A DNA stretch of 64,000 bases from Rhynchopus euleeides. Taxonomy: Eukaryota > Euglenozoa > Diplonemea > Diplonemida > Diplonemidae. Shown here in pieces: positions 1-8,693 of the stretch. The stretch covers positions 1,178,001 to 1,242,000 of the forward strand of contig OY723237.1 in assembly GCA_963210315.1 (NCBI GenBank), read 5' to 3'. Below the pieces are notes generated by a model, which saw nothing but the letters and a program-made list of their open reading frames with translations, was not told the origin of the DNA and searched no databases. A program made the translations under genes and the position numbers. Within the stretch, counting starts at the first letter, position 1; each line of letters starts with the position of its first letter.

Positions 1-3000
1 CACGCCACCAGCCCGTTGTTGCACTTGCAGTCGTTGCAGTGGTTGCGCTTCTCACCCTTGCCGGTCCAGCCGTCAGCGACAATGGTACCGCACTCCAGCG
101 TGCAGGAAGCAGGGACAGGAACAGGGGCGTCGCACGGCTTGTCGGAGCACATCATGCGGGTGCACGCCACCTTCCCGTTGTTGCACTTGCAGTCGTTGCA
201 GTGGTTGCGCTTCTCACCCTTGCCGGTCCAGCCGTCAGCGACAATGGTACCGCACTCCAGCGTGCAGGAAGCAGGGACAGGAACAGGGGCGTCACACGGC
301 TTGTCGGAGCACATCATGCGGGTGCACGTCACCAGCCCGTTGTTGCACTTGCAGTCGTTGCAGTGGTTGCGCTTCTCACCCTTGCCGGTCCAGCCGTCAG
401 CGACAATGGTACCGCACTCCAGCGTGCAGGAAGCAGGGACAGGAACAGGGGCGTCGCACGGCTTGTCGGAGCACATCATGCGGGTGCACGCCACCTTCCC
501 GTTGTTGCACTTGCAGTAGTTGCAGTGGTTGCGCTTCTCACCCTTGCCGGTCCAGCCGTCAGCGACAATGGTACCGCACTCCAGCGTGCAGGAAGCAGGG
601 ACAGGAACAGGGGCGTCACACGGCTTGTCGGAGCACATCATGCGGGTGCACGCCACCTTCCCGTTGTTGCACTTGCAGTAGTTGCAGTGGTTGCCCTTCT
701 CACCCTTGCCGGTCCAGCCGTCAGCGACAATGGTGCCACACTCCAGCGTGCAGGAAGCAGGGACAGGAACAGGGGCGTCGCACGGCTTGTCGGAGCACAT
801 CATGCGGGTGCACGCCACCAGCCCGTTGTTGCACTTGCAGTCGTTGCAGTGGTTGCGCTTCTCACCCTTGCCGGTCCAGCCGTCAGCGACAATGGTGCCA
901 CACTCCAGCGTGCAGGAAGCAGGGACAGGAACAGGGGCGTCGCACGGCTTGTCGGAGCACATCATGCGGGTGCACGCCACCAGCCCGTTGTTGCACTTGC
1001 AGTAGTTGCAGTGGTTGCGCTTCTCACCCTTGCCGGTCCAGCCGTCAGCGACAATGGTACCGCACTCCAGCGTGCAGGAAGCAGGGACAGGAACAGGGGC
1101 GTCGCACGGCTTGTCGGAGCACATCATGCGGGTGCACGCCACCAGCCCGTTGTTGCACTTGCAGTCGTTGCAGTGGTTGCGCTTCTCACCCTTGCCGGTC
1201 CAGCCGTCAGCGACAATGGTACCGCACTCCAGCGTGCAGGAAGCAGGGACAGGAACAGGGGCGTCGCACGGCTTGTCGGAGCACATCATGCGGGTGCACG
1301 CCACCAGCCCGTTGTTGCACTTGCAGTCGTTGCAGTGGTTGCGCTTCTCACCCTTGCCGGTCCAGCCGTCAGCGACAATGGTACCGCACTCCAGCGTGCA
1401 GGAAGCAGGGACAGGAACAGGGGTGTCGCACGGCTTGTCGGAGCACATCATGCGGGTGCACGCCACCAGCCCGTTGTTGCACTTGCAGTCGTTGCAGTGG
1501 TTGCGGTTCTCACCCTTGCCGGTCCAGCCGTCAGCGACAATGGTGCCACACTCTAGCGTGCAGGAAGCAGGGACAGGAACAGGGGCGTCGCACGGCTTGT
1601 CGGAGCACATCATGCGGGTGCACGCCACCAGCCCGTTGTTGCACTTGCAGGCGTTGCAGTGGTTGCGCTTCTCACCCTTGCCGGTCCAGCCGTCCGCGAC
1701 AATGGTACCGCACTCCAGCGTGCAGGAAGCAGGGACAGGAACAGGGGCGTCGCACGGCTTGTCGGAGCACATCATGCGGGTGCACGCCACCTTCCCGTTG
1801 TTGCAATTGCAGTCGTTGCAGTGGTTGCGCTTCTCACCCTTGCCGGTCCAGCCGTCAGCGACAATGGTACCGCACTCCAGCGTGCAGGAAGCAGGGACAG
1901 GAACAGGGGCGTCGCACGGCTTGTCGGAGCACATCATGCGGGTGCACGCCACCAGCCCGTTGTTGCACTTGCAGTCGTTGCAGTGGTTGCGCTTCTCACC
2001 CTTGCCGGTCCAGCCGTCAGCGACAATGGTACCGCACTCCAGCGTGCAGGAAGCAGGGACAGGAACAGGGGTGTCGCACGGCTTGTCGGAGCACATCATG
2101 CGGGTGCACGCCACCAGCCCGTTGTTGCACTTGCAGTCGTTGCAGTGGTTGCGGTTCTCACCCTTGCCGGTCCAGCCGTCAGCGACAATGGTGCCACACT
2201 CCAGCGTGCAGGAAGCAGGGACAGGAACAGGGGCGTCGCACGGCTTGTCGGAGCACATCATGCGGGTGCACGCCACCAGCCCGTTGTTGCACTTGCAGTC
2301 GTTGCAGTGGTTGCGCTTCTCACCCTTGCCGGTCCAGCCGTCAGCGACAATGGTGCCACACTCCAGCGTGCAGGAAGCAGGGACAGGAACAGGGGCGTCA
2401 CACGGCTTGTCGGAGCACATCATGCGGTTGCACGCCACCTTCCCGTTGTTGCACTTGCAGTCGTTGCAGTGGTTGCGCTTCTCACCCTTGCCGGTCCAGC
2501 CGTCAGCGACAATGGTGCCACACTCCAGCGTGCAGGAAGCAGGGACAGGAACAGGGGCGTCGCACGGCTTGTCGGAGCACATCATGCGGGTGCACGCCAC
2601 CAGCCCGTTGTTGCACTTGCAGGCGTTGCAGTGGTTGCGCTTCTCACCCTTGCCGGTCCAGCCGTCCGCGACAATGGTACCGCACTCCAGCGTGCAGGAA
2701 GCAGGGACAGGAACAGGGGCGTCGCACGGCTTGTCGGAGCACATCATGCGGGTGCACGCCACCTTCCCGTTGTTGCAATTGCAGTCGTTGCAGTGGTTGC
2801 GCTTCTCACCCTTGCCGGTCCAGCCGTCAGCGACAATGGTACCGCACTCCAGCGTGCAGGAAGCAGGGACAGGAACAGGGGCGTCACACGGCTTGTCGGA
2901 GCACATCATGCGGGTGCACGCCACCTTCCCGTTGTTGCACTTGCAGTAGTTGCAGTGGTTGCGCTTCTCACCCTTGCCGGTCCAGCCGTCAGCGACAATG

Positions 3001-3887
3001 GTACCGCACTCCAGCGTGCAGGAAGCAGGGACAGGAACAGGGGTGTCGCACGGCTTGTCGGAGCACATCATGCGGGTGCACGCCACCAGCCCGTTGTTGC
3101 ACTTGCAGTCGTTGCAGTGGTTGTTCTTCTCACCCTTGCCGGTCCAGCCGTCAGCGACAATGGTGCCACACTCCAGCGTGCAGGAAGCAGGGACAGGAAC
3201 AGGGGCGTCGCACGGCTTGTCGGAGCACATCATGCGGGTGCACGCCACCAGCCCGTTGTTGCACTTGCAGTCGTTGCAGTGGTTGTTCTTCTCACCCTTG
3301 CCGGTCCAGCCGTCAGCGACAATGGTGCCACACTCCAGCGTGCAGGAAGCAGGGACAGGAACAGGGGCGTCGCACGGCTTGTCGGAGCACAGCATGCGGG
3401 TGCACGCCACCAGCCCGTTGTTGCACTTGCAGTTGTTGCAGTGGTTGCGCTTCTCACCCTTGCCGGTCCAGCCGTCAGCGACAATGGTACCGCACTCCAG
3501 CGTGCAGGAAGCAGGGACAGGAACAGGGGTGTCGCACGGCTTGTCGGAGCACATCATGCGGGTGCACGCCACCAGCCCGTTGTTGCACTTGCAGTCGTTG
3601 CAGTGGTTGCGGTTCTCACCCTTGCCGGTCCAGCCGTCAGCGACAATGGTGCCACACTCCAGCGTGCAGGAAGCAGGGACAGGAACAGGGGCGTCGCACG
3701 GCTTGTCGGAGCACATCATGCGGGTGCACGCCACCTTCCCGTTGTTGCACTTGCAGTCGTTGCAGTGGTTGTTCTTCTCACCCTTGCCGGTCCAGCCGTC
3801 AGCCACAACGGTGCCGCACTCGAGTGTGCAGCTCTTCTCAACTGTTGCTGTCACCGTGACGAGTATGATGGAAATGATGGACATCAT
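1..3887 (-). CDS. Secreted poly-pacifastin-like repeat protein, copy 1 (N-terminal part; runs off left edge)
   Basis: The gene starts at the ATG at 3887 and stays open to the window edge. It begins with a signal-peptide-like stretch, MMSIISIILVTVTATVEKS, followed by 23 complete 54-residue repeats and a 104-nt part of a 24th. No in-frame ATG lies upstream in the open frame, so this start is well supported. The first repeat has GTVV where nearly all others have GTIV, and this is true of all four visible N-termini. This copy carries several variants rare or absent elsewhere: Gly at the Arg/Asn position near 692, CNDCNC near 1803 and again 972 bp later near 2775, CNNCKC near 3431, CTRMLC near 3391 and LVTC near 327. 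The repeated CNDCNC marks a six-repeat internal duplication. The C-terminus is outside the window. Confidence 0.88.
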   Translation of the reverse strand, partial: MMSIISIILVTVTATVEKSCTLECGTVVADGWTGKGEKNNHCNDCKCNNGKVACTRMMCSDKPCDAPVPVPASCTLECGTIVADGWTGKGENRNHCNDCKCNNGLVACTRMMCSDKPCDTPVPVPASCTLECGTIVADGWTGKGEKRNHCNNCKCNNGLVACTRMLCSDKPCDAPVPVPASCTLECGTIVADGWTGKGEKNNHCNDCKCNNGLVACTRMMCSDKPCDAPVPVPASCTLECGTIVADGWTGKGEKNNHCNDCKCNNGLVACTRMMCSDKPCDTPVPVPASCTLECGTIVADGWTGKGEKRNHCNYCKCNNGKVACTRMMCSDKPCDAPVPVPASCTLECGTIVADGWTGKGEKRNHCNDCNCNNGKVACTRMMCSDKPCDAPVPVPASCTLECGTIVADGWTGKGEKRNHCNACKCNNGLVACTRMMCSDKPCDAPVPVPASCTLECGTIVADGWTGKGEKRNHCNDCKCNNGKVACNRMMCSDKPCDAPVPVPASCTLECGTIVADGWTGKGEKRNHCNDCKCNNGLVACTRMMCSDKPCDAPVPVPASCTLECGTIVADGWTGKGENRNHCNDCKCNNGLVACTRMMCSDKPCDTPVPVPASCTLECGTIVADGWTGKGEKRNHCNDCKCNNGLVACTRMMCSDKPCDAPVPVPASCTLECGTIVADGWTGKGEKRNHCNDCNCNNGKVACTRMMCSDKPCDAPVPVPASCTLECGTIVADGWTGKGEKRNHCNACKCNNGLVACTRMMCSDKPCDAPVPVPASCTLECGTIVADGWTGKGENRNHCNDCKCNNGLVACTRMMCSDKPCDTPVPVPASCTLECGTIVADGWTGKGEKRNHCNDCKCNNGLVACTRMMCSDKPCDAPVPVPASCTLECGTIVADGWTGKGEKRNHCNDCKCNNGLVACTRMMCSDKPCDAPVPVPASCTLECGTIVADGWTGKGEKRNHCNYCKCNNGLVACTRMMCSDKPCDAPVPVPASCTLECGTIVADGWTGKGEKRNHCNDCKCNNGLVACTRMMCSDKPCDAPVPVPASCTLECGTIVADGWTGKGEKGNHCNYCKCNNGKVACTRMMCSDKPCDAPVPVPASCTLECGTIVADGWTGKGEKRNHCNYCKCNNGKVACTRMMCSDKPCDAPVPVPASCTLECGTIVADGWTGKGEKRNHCNDCKCNNGLVTCTRMMCSDKPCDAPVPVPASCTLECGTIVADGWTGKGEKRNHCNDCKCNNGKVACTRMMCSDKPCDAPVPVPASCTLECGTIVADGWTGKGEKRNHCNDCKCNNGLVA

Positions 3888-4687
3888 GATTTTTCGGATT
3901 TTGTTTATATCTGTGTGGTGGTGCTGGTGTGGTACAGTCGTTCTCTCTCCGGTCCCTGCCCCAGGCAGAATGAGCGCTGTCTTTTCAAACAGTGAGGGTG
4001 GGCACGTCCGTCCGCTGTTCTGTCTACGTTGGACGTGTCTGACGCTTTTTGCCGCCTTTTGAACGTGTCGACTCCTCAATGGCTGCCTCTCCTTGCCCGC
4101 TTGTCGGTCCTTCTCGCTGTTTAAAGGATGACAGTAAGGACACTCGAGTCAATGACGCAGATGAACCTGAGTGCCGCCCGTGCCTCCCGCAGCACCAGTG
4201 CCCTTCCAATTCAAGTGAGGCACCCTGCAGCAGTCAGTGCAGACAAGCTCCGATGGGTGCCCCCGACACACAGGTGTTTGCTTCTCTGTGTAAGCCCCAC
4301 ACCCACCAAACCCCTCCCTGGTCTCCAAGGCGGCGCCACCATTTCATCCCACAACATCATCCCCTCCTCCCCCCCTCCGTTTGCTTGTGCCCTCGCACTC
4401 CGCCCCGCCCTCGCCCTGACCCCCTCCTCCCGTGACCCAGAGAGGAGGCGCGAGATGCTGTTCTACGATACCGCCTCTCTCATTGGGGAGCTGCAACACG
4501 ACGTCGCCCCGTCGCAGTACCTGTGTGTGCTGCTGAGCCACTGAGACGCTGCATGCAGGAGCAAACCAGCTCTCTGGCCGTTTTGCTTTTGGTCATCTCG
4601 ACAACGTTTGTGTTACGTTTCCGGTGAAACAAGAAAGGGCGCGACCCCTCCCTGTGTAGCAGGCGAATTGTATGCAAACTGTTTTCC

Positions 4688-4783
4688 CTTTGCCAATGGA
4701 GAGGCGGTATTGCCAATAGAGTGAGTGAGAGAGTGAGAGAAAGAGACAGAAGACAGGGGTGGAAGAAGTGGAGGAATCACAAC
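4688..4783 (-). promoter_or_regulatory. Candidate trans-splice acceptor region for poly-pacifastin copy 1
   Basis: On the minus strand a CT-rich tract (4783 to about 4715) is followed, with no earlier AG, by an AG at 4689-4688. If used it would give a leader of about 800 nt. A nearer AG at 3912-3911 would give a 24-nt leader but has only a poor pyrimidine tract in front. Which one is used cannot be told from sequence. The same arrangement occurs in the other units. Confidence 0.3.
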
Positions 4784-5756
4784 GCCGTTCAGCAGCAACC
4801 GCTCTTCGGCTGTGTTTTTTTTTGGTGATGCGTTGACGCTTCTCCACCCAAACCCTGAAAGTGATAGTGTATGGAGGATTTGGATGCTTGCTGTGGTGAG
4901 CCCGGCTTTCTGATCACAGGAGTGTGCGAGAAAAGACAGCAAAGGAGTTGGGACGGAGGAAGGGGTAAGGTTCACCCACCCACCTACCCACTTCCCATCC
5001 CTCCTCTTAGGACACGCTCAATAGAAGTGGCGGGGGAGGGGCGATTGTCGAGAAGGAAGGCAACGCATCTCTCCCAACACATTCTACCTCAGGGTCGAAT
5101 CTCTCCTGTCACTCGCAACAATCAACAGGCAGAGAGTGCGGGGGGGGGGGAGGTGTGCGGAGCGGGGAGACGTGCGCTGTGGCCTGATATTCTGTTATGT
5201 GAAGCGACACCTCGCTTACACACAGAATATGCAAACCTGCTAAAAAAAATCGAGCGGCCACAAGGAAGAAGAGGAGGGAGGGGGCCGACTGAGTATCGGC
5301 AGTCGCAACCTGCTTTAAAAATCCAACTGGGATGGGGGAGGGGGCTGTGTTAGGCAGTAATCGAGGGTGTGTGTGTGCATGAGTTTCTTGACGAGGATAG
5401 ATCCTGCATGTGAAACCGAAAGGGGAGGGGTAGCGGGGGCGGGCAAAGCTGTTCCCTTCGCGTCGTTAGTTTTTCACATAAAAAAAAGAGGCGAAAAGAA
5501 TGCGCCAGAAAGGAAACAGCATTTTCGGCATCGCAGTGGAGACCCTTGGAGTGTTGAACAACAGCTGTGGTATAATCGGGGCCCCCATCGCGAGTTGCCC
5601 CGGTTAGTATTTGGGTTTGAAGCTTCAGAGGGGCAGCACGACAAGTAGCACACGCTGCCAAGCGCTTGAGAGATATCGAGACGCGAAAACTCTGGGGGGG
5701 GGGGGGGGTTTGTTTTTGGAGTTGTGCTAACAACGCAGGAAACTTTGCCATGCAGA

Positions 5757-6008
5757 TCATGCAGGACACACACCACACCCGCAGCAGGCGTGTGGGGTGT
5801 TCTCGCGATCGACGAATACCCGCTGGTTCTTCCCTCCCCTTACTGATTTGCAGACGCAGAGTTTCCGCCATTTCAGATAGGGCGGGAACACACAACAATC
5901 GGCCATCACCAAACTACAATACGAAAGGAACCCCTGAACCCGGCGCGTGTGTATGTATGTGTGCGTGCATCGCGCAAAGATACACGATTTCGACGAAGCA
6001 GCTTGCAT
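5757..6008 (-). CDS. Candidate small cysteine-rich protein (83 aa), unit 1
   Basis: I do not recognise this protein. The case for a gene is positional: on the minus strand a long (TC)n/C-rich tract is followed by its first AG at 6036-6035, and the first ATG after that, 26 nt on, opens this 83-codon frame. It has 11 cysteines, including CC and CxC pairs near the C-terminus (ACCGCGVC), and no signal peptide or membrane segment. It lies between the IQ-motif gene and the repeat gene on the same strand, which fits a polycistron. It is missing from unit 2. The other copies are identical, which says little because the whole spacer is. It could be a chance frame. Confidence 0.25.
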   Translation of the reverse strand: MQAASSKSCIFARCTHTYIHTRRVQGFLSYCSLVMADCCVFPPYLKWRKLCVCKSVRGGKNQRVFVDRENTPHACCGCGVCPA

Positions 6009-6034
6009 CTGAGGATAAGTTAACCGAGGGAAAC

Positions 6035-6078
6035 CTTATTCGGCGGGGGTGAGGGGGTGAGAGAGAGAGAGAGGGGTG
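6035..6078 (-). promoter_or_regulatory. Pyrimidine tract plus AG, candidate trans-splice acceptor, unit 1
   Basis: Plus-strand (GA)n and G-rich sequence reads on the minus strand as an uninterrupted pyrimidine tract of about 35 nt, with the first AG at 6036-6035. In kinetoplastids such tracts direct both splicing of the next gene and polyadenylation of the previous one; here the previous gene is the IQ-motif gene, whose stop lies about 80 nt upstream. Confidence 0.35.
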
Positions 6079-6085
6079 GGGTGGC

Positions 6086-6185
6086 TTGATTGTCGAGAGT
6101 GAATGGAAAAGCAAGTCTCCCAGCACCTTCTTGCAATGTTAGTCCTTTTTGTAGTCACCACACCAGATATGCTGTACAAGGCGAG
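6086..6185. repeat. 100-bp segment shared with the 3' flank of the repeat gene, copy A of unit 1
   Basis: Aligned by eye, this segment and 12619-12720 agree at roughly 80% of positions, including GAGAGTGAATG, GTCTCCCAGCACCTTC and TTGCAATGTTA/TTGCAATGTTA-like blocks in the same order. This copy overlaps the last ten or so codons of the IQ-motif gene and continues into its 3' flank. It may be a dispersed 3'-UTR repeat or the trace of an older partial duplication. Confidence 0.6.
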
Positions 6186-7405
6186 AGAGGAGGGGTAGGG
6201 GTGGCTCCGATGCTGGGGCGTGAAAAGGGGCCTGTCAGGAGGTACGACGGGAATATGTGATCCGCTTTATTCAGCACAGACACCGCTGCACGGAGAGGCG
6301 CAAACCCCTGCTCCACAGGCGGGGGCCCGCCGGTGAACATCGTGCTAAAGCCGAGATCGCGGCAGGAGTCCTCCGGCTCGACGTCCGGGGCAGAGGCTAG
6401 GTCACCCCCCTCCACGAGAAACCCCGTCACGCTGTCATAGCTCACGGAGGTTAGGAAGACCCGCGCCGACTGAAGGTATGTGTCGTAGAGTGCTGTCATC
6501 TCCTCGCCCCGCAGCGTCAGAAGGGACCTCCGGGAGATGCGCTCCTCCTTCACGACGTAGAGCAGCTCATGCGCCTCGATAATGTACGCTGCGTCCGAAG
6601 GGGCAGGTGGCTTCGGGGCGTGCTGCCCCTCCCCGTCACACAGCGAGGGGTGGCGGCGCAGCGGGATGTGGAGCCGCTGCGCAGAGCGCGCAGCGGCGGT
6701 GGAAAGCAGCTTCCATGACTCACGCTCGCGCCGCAAGATGGTGGTGCGCTTCAGGGAGGCTTGAGAGTCGAGCACGCCGCGCTCCTCCCTCCCGAGCCAC
6801 AGGGAGTACACTGCGGCGCGGGAGGCGCGGCAGGCAGCAGCGAGGCAGAGGGTTGCCTGCAGGTGTTTGGCACGCACAGTCCACCGCTGAATGCTGACGG
6901 TGCGGGTGGAGATGGCTGTCATGACAAACCGTTTGATGTTCTTCAGGGCTTCGACGCGTGGGGCGACCCTGACGCGGATGGCAGGGATGAGGCAGGATAT
7001 GATGGCGCAGGCGCGTGCCTGGGAGGCAACCCCGCGGGCGTAGGCGGTGCGCCAGCTGCGTTGGATGACGCGCACAGCCTTGCGCCGCACGGCTTGTGAC
7101 TTCCGCTTGTCCTTCGCCCTCTCGGCCTCGTTGATCAGGTTTCGCGAGACCTGCAGCATCTGCACCGCCGCCTTTTTATTCTCGCCTGCTAAGGGGGACA
7201 CAGCAACCAGCTCCTCCGAATCCACAACCCCGACACGCGTGTAGTTCCGCAGCTCCTGCCAGTGCAATTCGGGACTCTTCTTCGGCTGCGTTGCCTTTTT
7301 CCCCCGCCGGGGGCCGGAGCCCGGCGTGCGCGACATATTGCTGGCATTGCTGGAGCGCCGCCGGTGCTTCCCGGCATCAAAGGCGCCGAGAAGCCCCTGA
7401 TCCAT
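6155..7405 (-). CDS. Basic IQ-motif-like protein, 416 aa, unit 1
   Basis: No family was recognised for the whole protein. It starts at the ATG at 7405 in a favourable context (G at -3 and +4). Residues 1-45 are Arg/Lys/Ser-rich and look disordered. Residues 95-185 are strongly basic and probably helical, with one good IQ-type motif (I114-Q115, R119, R124) that could bind calmodulin or an EF-hand light chain, and a weaker IQRW at 172-175. Residues 270-330 are more acidic and mixed hydrophobic; the tail is Pro/Gly-rich. There is no signal peptide or membrane segment, so a cytoplasmic or cytoskeletal role is an inference only. Its leader holds a splice acceptor and two upstream reading frames. 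This copy has Glu at residue 75 where the other three have Ala. Confidence 0.8.
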   Translation of the reverse strand: MDQGLLGAFDAGKHRRRSSNASNMSRTPGSGPRRGKKATQPKKSPELHWQELRNYTRVGVVDSEELVAVSPLAGENKKAAVQMLQVSRNLINEAERAKDKRKSQAVRRKAVRVIQRSWRTAYARGVASQARACAIISCLIPAIRVRVAPRVEALKNIKRFVMTAISTRTVSIQRWTVRAKHLQATLCLAAACRASRAAVYSLWLGREERGVLDSQASLKRTTILRRERESWKLLSTAAARSAQRLHIPLRRHPSLCDGEGQHAPKPPAPSDAAYIIEAHELLYVVKEERISRRSLLTLRGEEMTALYDTYLQSARVFLTSVSYDSVTGFLVEGGDLASAPDVEPEDSCRDLGFSTMFTGGPPPVEQGFAPLRAAVSVLNKADHIFPSYLLTGPFSRPSIGATPTPPLSPCTAYLVW

Positions 7406-7552
7406 CGCGGCAAACCGCCCCGCCCAGCGGTGCGCTGCGCCCGCCCCAGCGTGCGTGCCTCATGGGCTGGGGTGTCCCCTGTCCCACACACAGGGCGGCG
7501 ATTCTGGCAATGTGTGTATCTGCTGGTTGCAAGTTGTTTTTGTGATTGGCAT
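7377..7552 (-). other. Two upstream reading frames in the leader of the IQ-motif gene, unit 1
   Basis: After the splice acceptor at 7608, the first ATG (7552) opens a 30-codon frame ending in TGA at 7460. That TGA overlaps the next ATG (7463) as ATGA. The second frame, 28 codons, runs through the main ATG in a different frame and stops at 7377. Both are present in all four units, with one substitution in the first frame (Ile3 in unit 1, Thr3 elsewhere). They would be expected to reduce initiation at the main start. Confidence 0.45.
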
Positions 7553-7606
7553 ACGGGAGATCCCCAGTTTGAAGTTTGAGCGAGGCGCAATCGGAGATGC
7601 AGCAAG

Positions 7607-7669
7607 CTGAAAAGGGGCACAAGCGGGTATGGGAGGGGGTGGGGTGGGGTGGGGTGGGGTGGGGTGGGG
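7607..7669 (-). promoter_or_regulatory. Trans-splice acceptor with (GGGGT)6 pyrimidine tract for IQ-motif gene, unit 1
   Basis: On the minus strand six CCCCA-type repeats run into CTCCCATACCCGC and then TGTGCCCCTTTTCAG, giving an ideal pyrimidine tract and AG (7608-7607). The resulting leader is 201 nt to the ATG at 7405. This is the clearest splice signal in the window and the main reason for suggesting a trans-splicing organism. A cis-intron is possible in principle, but no upstream exon is visible. Confidence 0.6.
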
Positions 7670-8693
7670 CTTGGGCGAGGGCAGTCAGCAGCACTTTGTT
7701 TTAATTATAGAATTTGTCGTCAATAGGAATTTGCAGCCGGTAGCAGTAGTAGGTGATATGCCGCGTTGGGGCGCGGCACCTGACGTGCGCTGTGCTGTCG
7801 GGCTCCGGCTGGACAGCGCTGTCTAGACACAGTGCACGTCTGCTAGAAGAATGAAGGCAATGGCCAACATAGGAAATCAATATAGGCATCACGCAGGGCA
7901 GCAGCAGAGCCAAAGAGAAGGTCCAGCACCCCTCACAACTGTGCCCACCACCAAGGAGGGACAAATGCCCTCAGTGAGGCGAAGCACGGCGTTCTGGAAT
8001 GTTGCGAGACCTTCCTTCGCGGCATAAGCATGTGCCCCCAACGAAGAGAGTGCGATGATGGCTTTTGTCTGCAGGACGAGTCAACCGCAGATACGAGGTG
8101 GTACGGGTTTTCAGTTCTTTCCAGAGGTGGGGGTGGGGTGGGGAGACGGAAGGAGGGAGAGACGGAACATTATTCCCTGCAAAAAAACCCCCCCCCACAG
8201 CCCAGATCCACCCGGTCTCCTTGGATGCCTCTCTCTCTCTCTGCAAAGGCCTGCCATCGGTTCATAGGGGGCATGGCATTCGCTCTGTGTCAAACTGTGT
8301 GAGCTTTGCCTTCCTCTTTTGAGAAGCGGTTCACTGCCCTGCATTTCGGAGCGAAGGCCCCCATAGACGTGACTTTTGTCCCGCACATCCAAGACGAAAA
8401 GGTGGGGGGGGGGGGTGGAGAGAGAGAGAGAGAGCTGTGCCTGATGGTAAAAATGAAAAATGGCACTGGGAGAGGAACGGGAAGAGGCATAGCGAGAGGG
8501 TGAGGCGGGATGGGGGTGGGGGTGGGGGTGGATGATAGTCAAAAAAAAGTGAAAAGGGCAAAAAACAAAACAAAAACGAAGGCCTCACCGCACACATCCA
8601 CACATACCCCTCTCTCCCTTCCAGCAATTTGCGGGTATCCAATTTTCTTTTCTGGATAGTCGCAGCGCGGCGATCCCCCCCCCCCCCCCCCCC

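Larger units (their letters stand above)
3888..6154. other. Short spacer between IQ-motif gene and poly-pacifastin gene, unit 1
   Basis: On the minus strand this holds the 3' flank of the IQ-motif gene and the leader of the repeat gene. It contains a GA-rich plus strand at 4720-4783 (a pyrimidine tract on the minus strand), a run of about 11 G near 5140, a G run from 5694, and a (GA)n/GGGGT tract at 6057-6080. On the plus strand 4310-4440 is very C-rich. Apart from the 83-codon candidate annotated separately, no reading frame has an ATG start plus recognisable features. Confidence 0.6.

Noticed and set aside
1-3840. 162-bp repeats as a CRISPR array or satellite DNA
   Set aside because: The repeats are contiguous without spacers, keep one open frame and encode a Cys-conserved domain, so they are coding repeats.
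3888-4092. N-terminal extension of the repeat protein upstream of MMSI
   Set aside because: The frame is open but contains no ATG, and the MMSI start gives a clean signal peptide.
4128-4544. 138-codon plus-strand frame upstream of the repeat gene
   Set aside because: It is antisense to the leader, Pro/Ser-rich from C-rich DNA, and has no domain.
5090-5110. GGGTCGAATCTC resembling a tRNA B box
   Set aside because: No matching A box, acceptor stem or anticodon arm at the right distances.
5691-6192. Reading the unit 2 difference as an insertion in units 1, 3 and 4
   Set aside because: The segment contains the end of the IQ-motif gene shared by three units, lacks target duplications and terminal repeats, and unit 2 has filler bases, so deletion is simpler.
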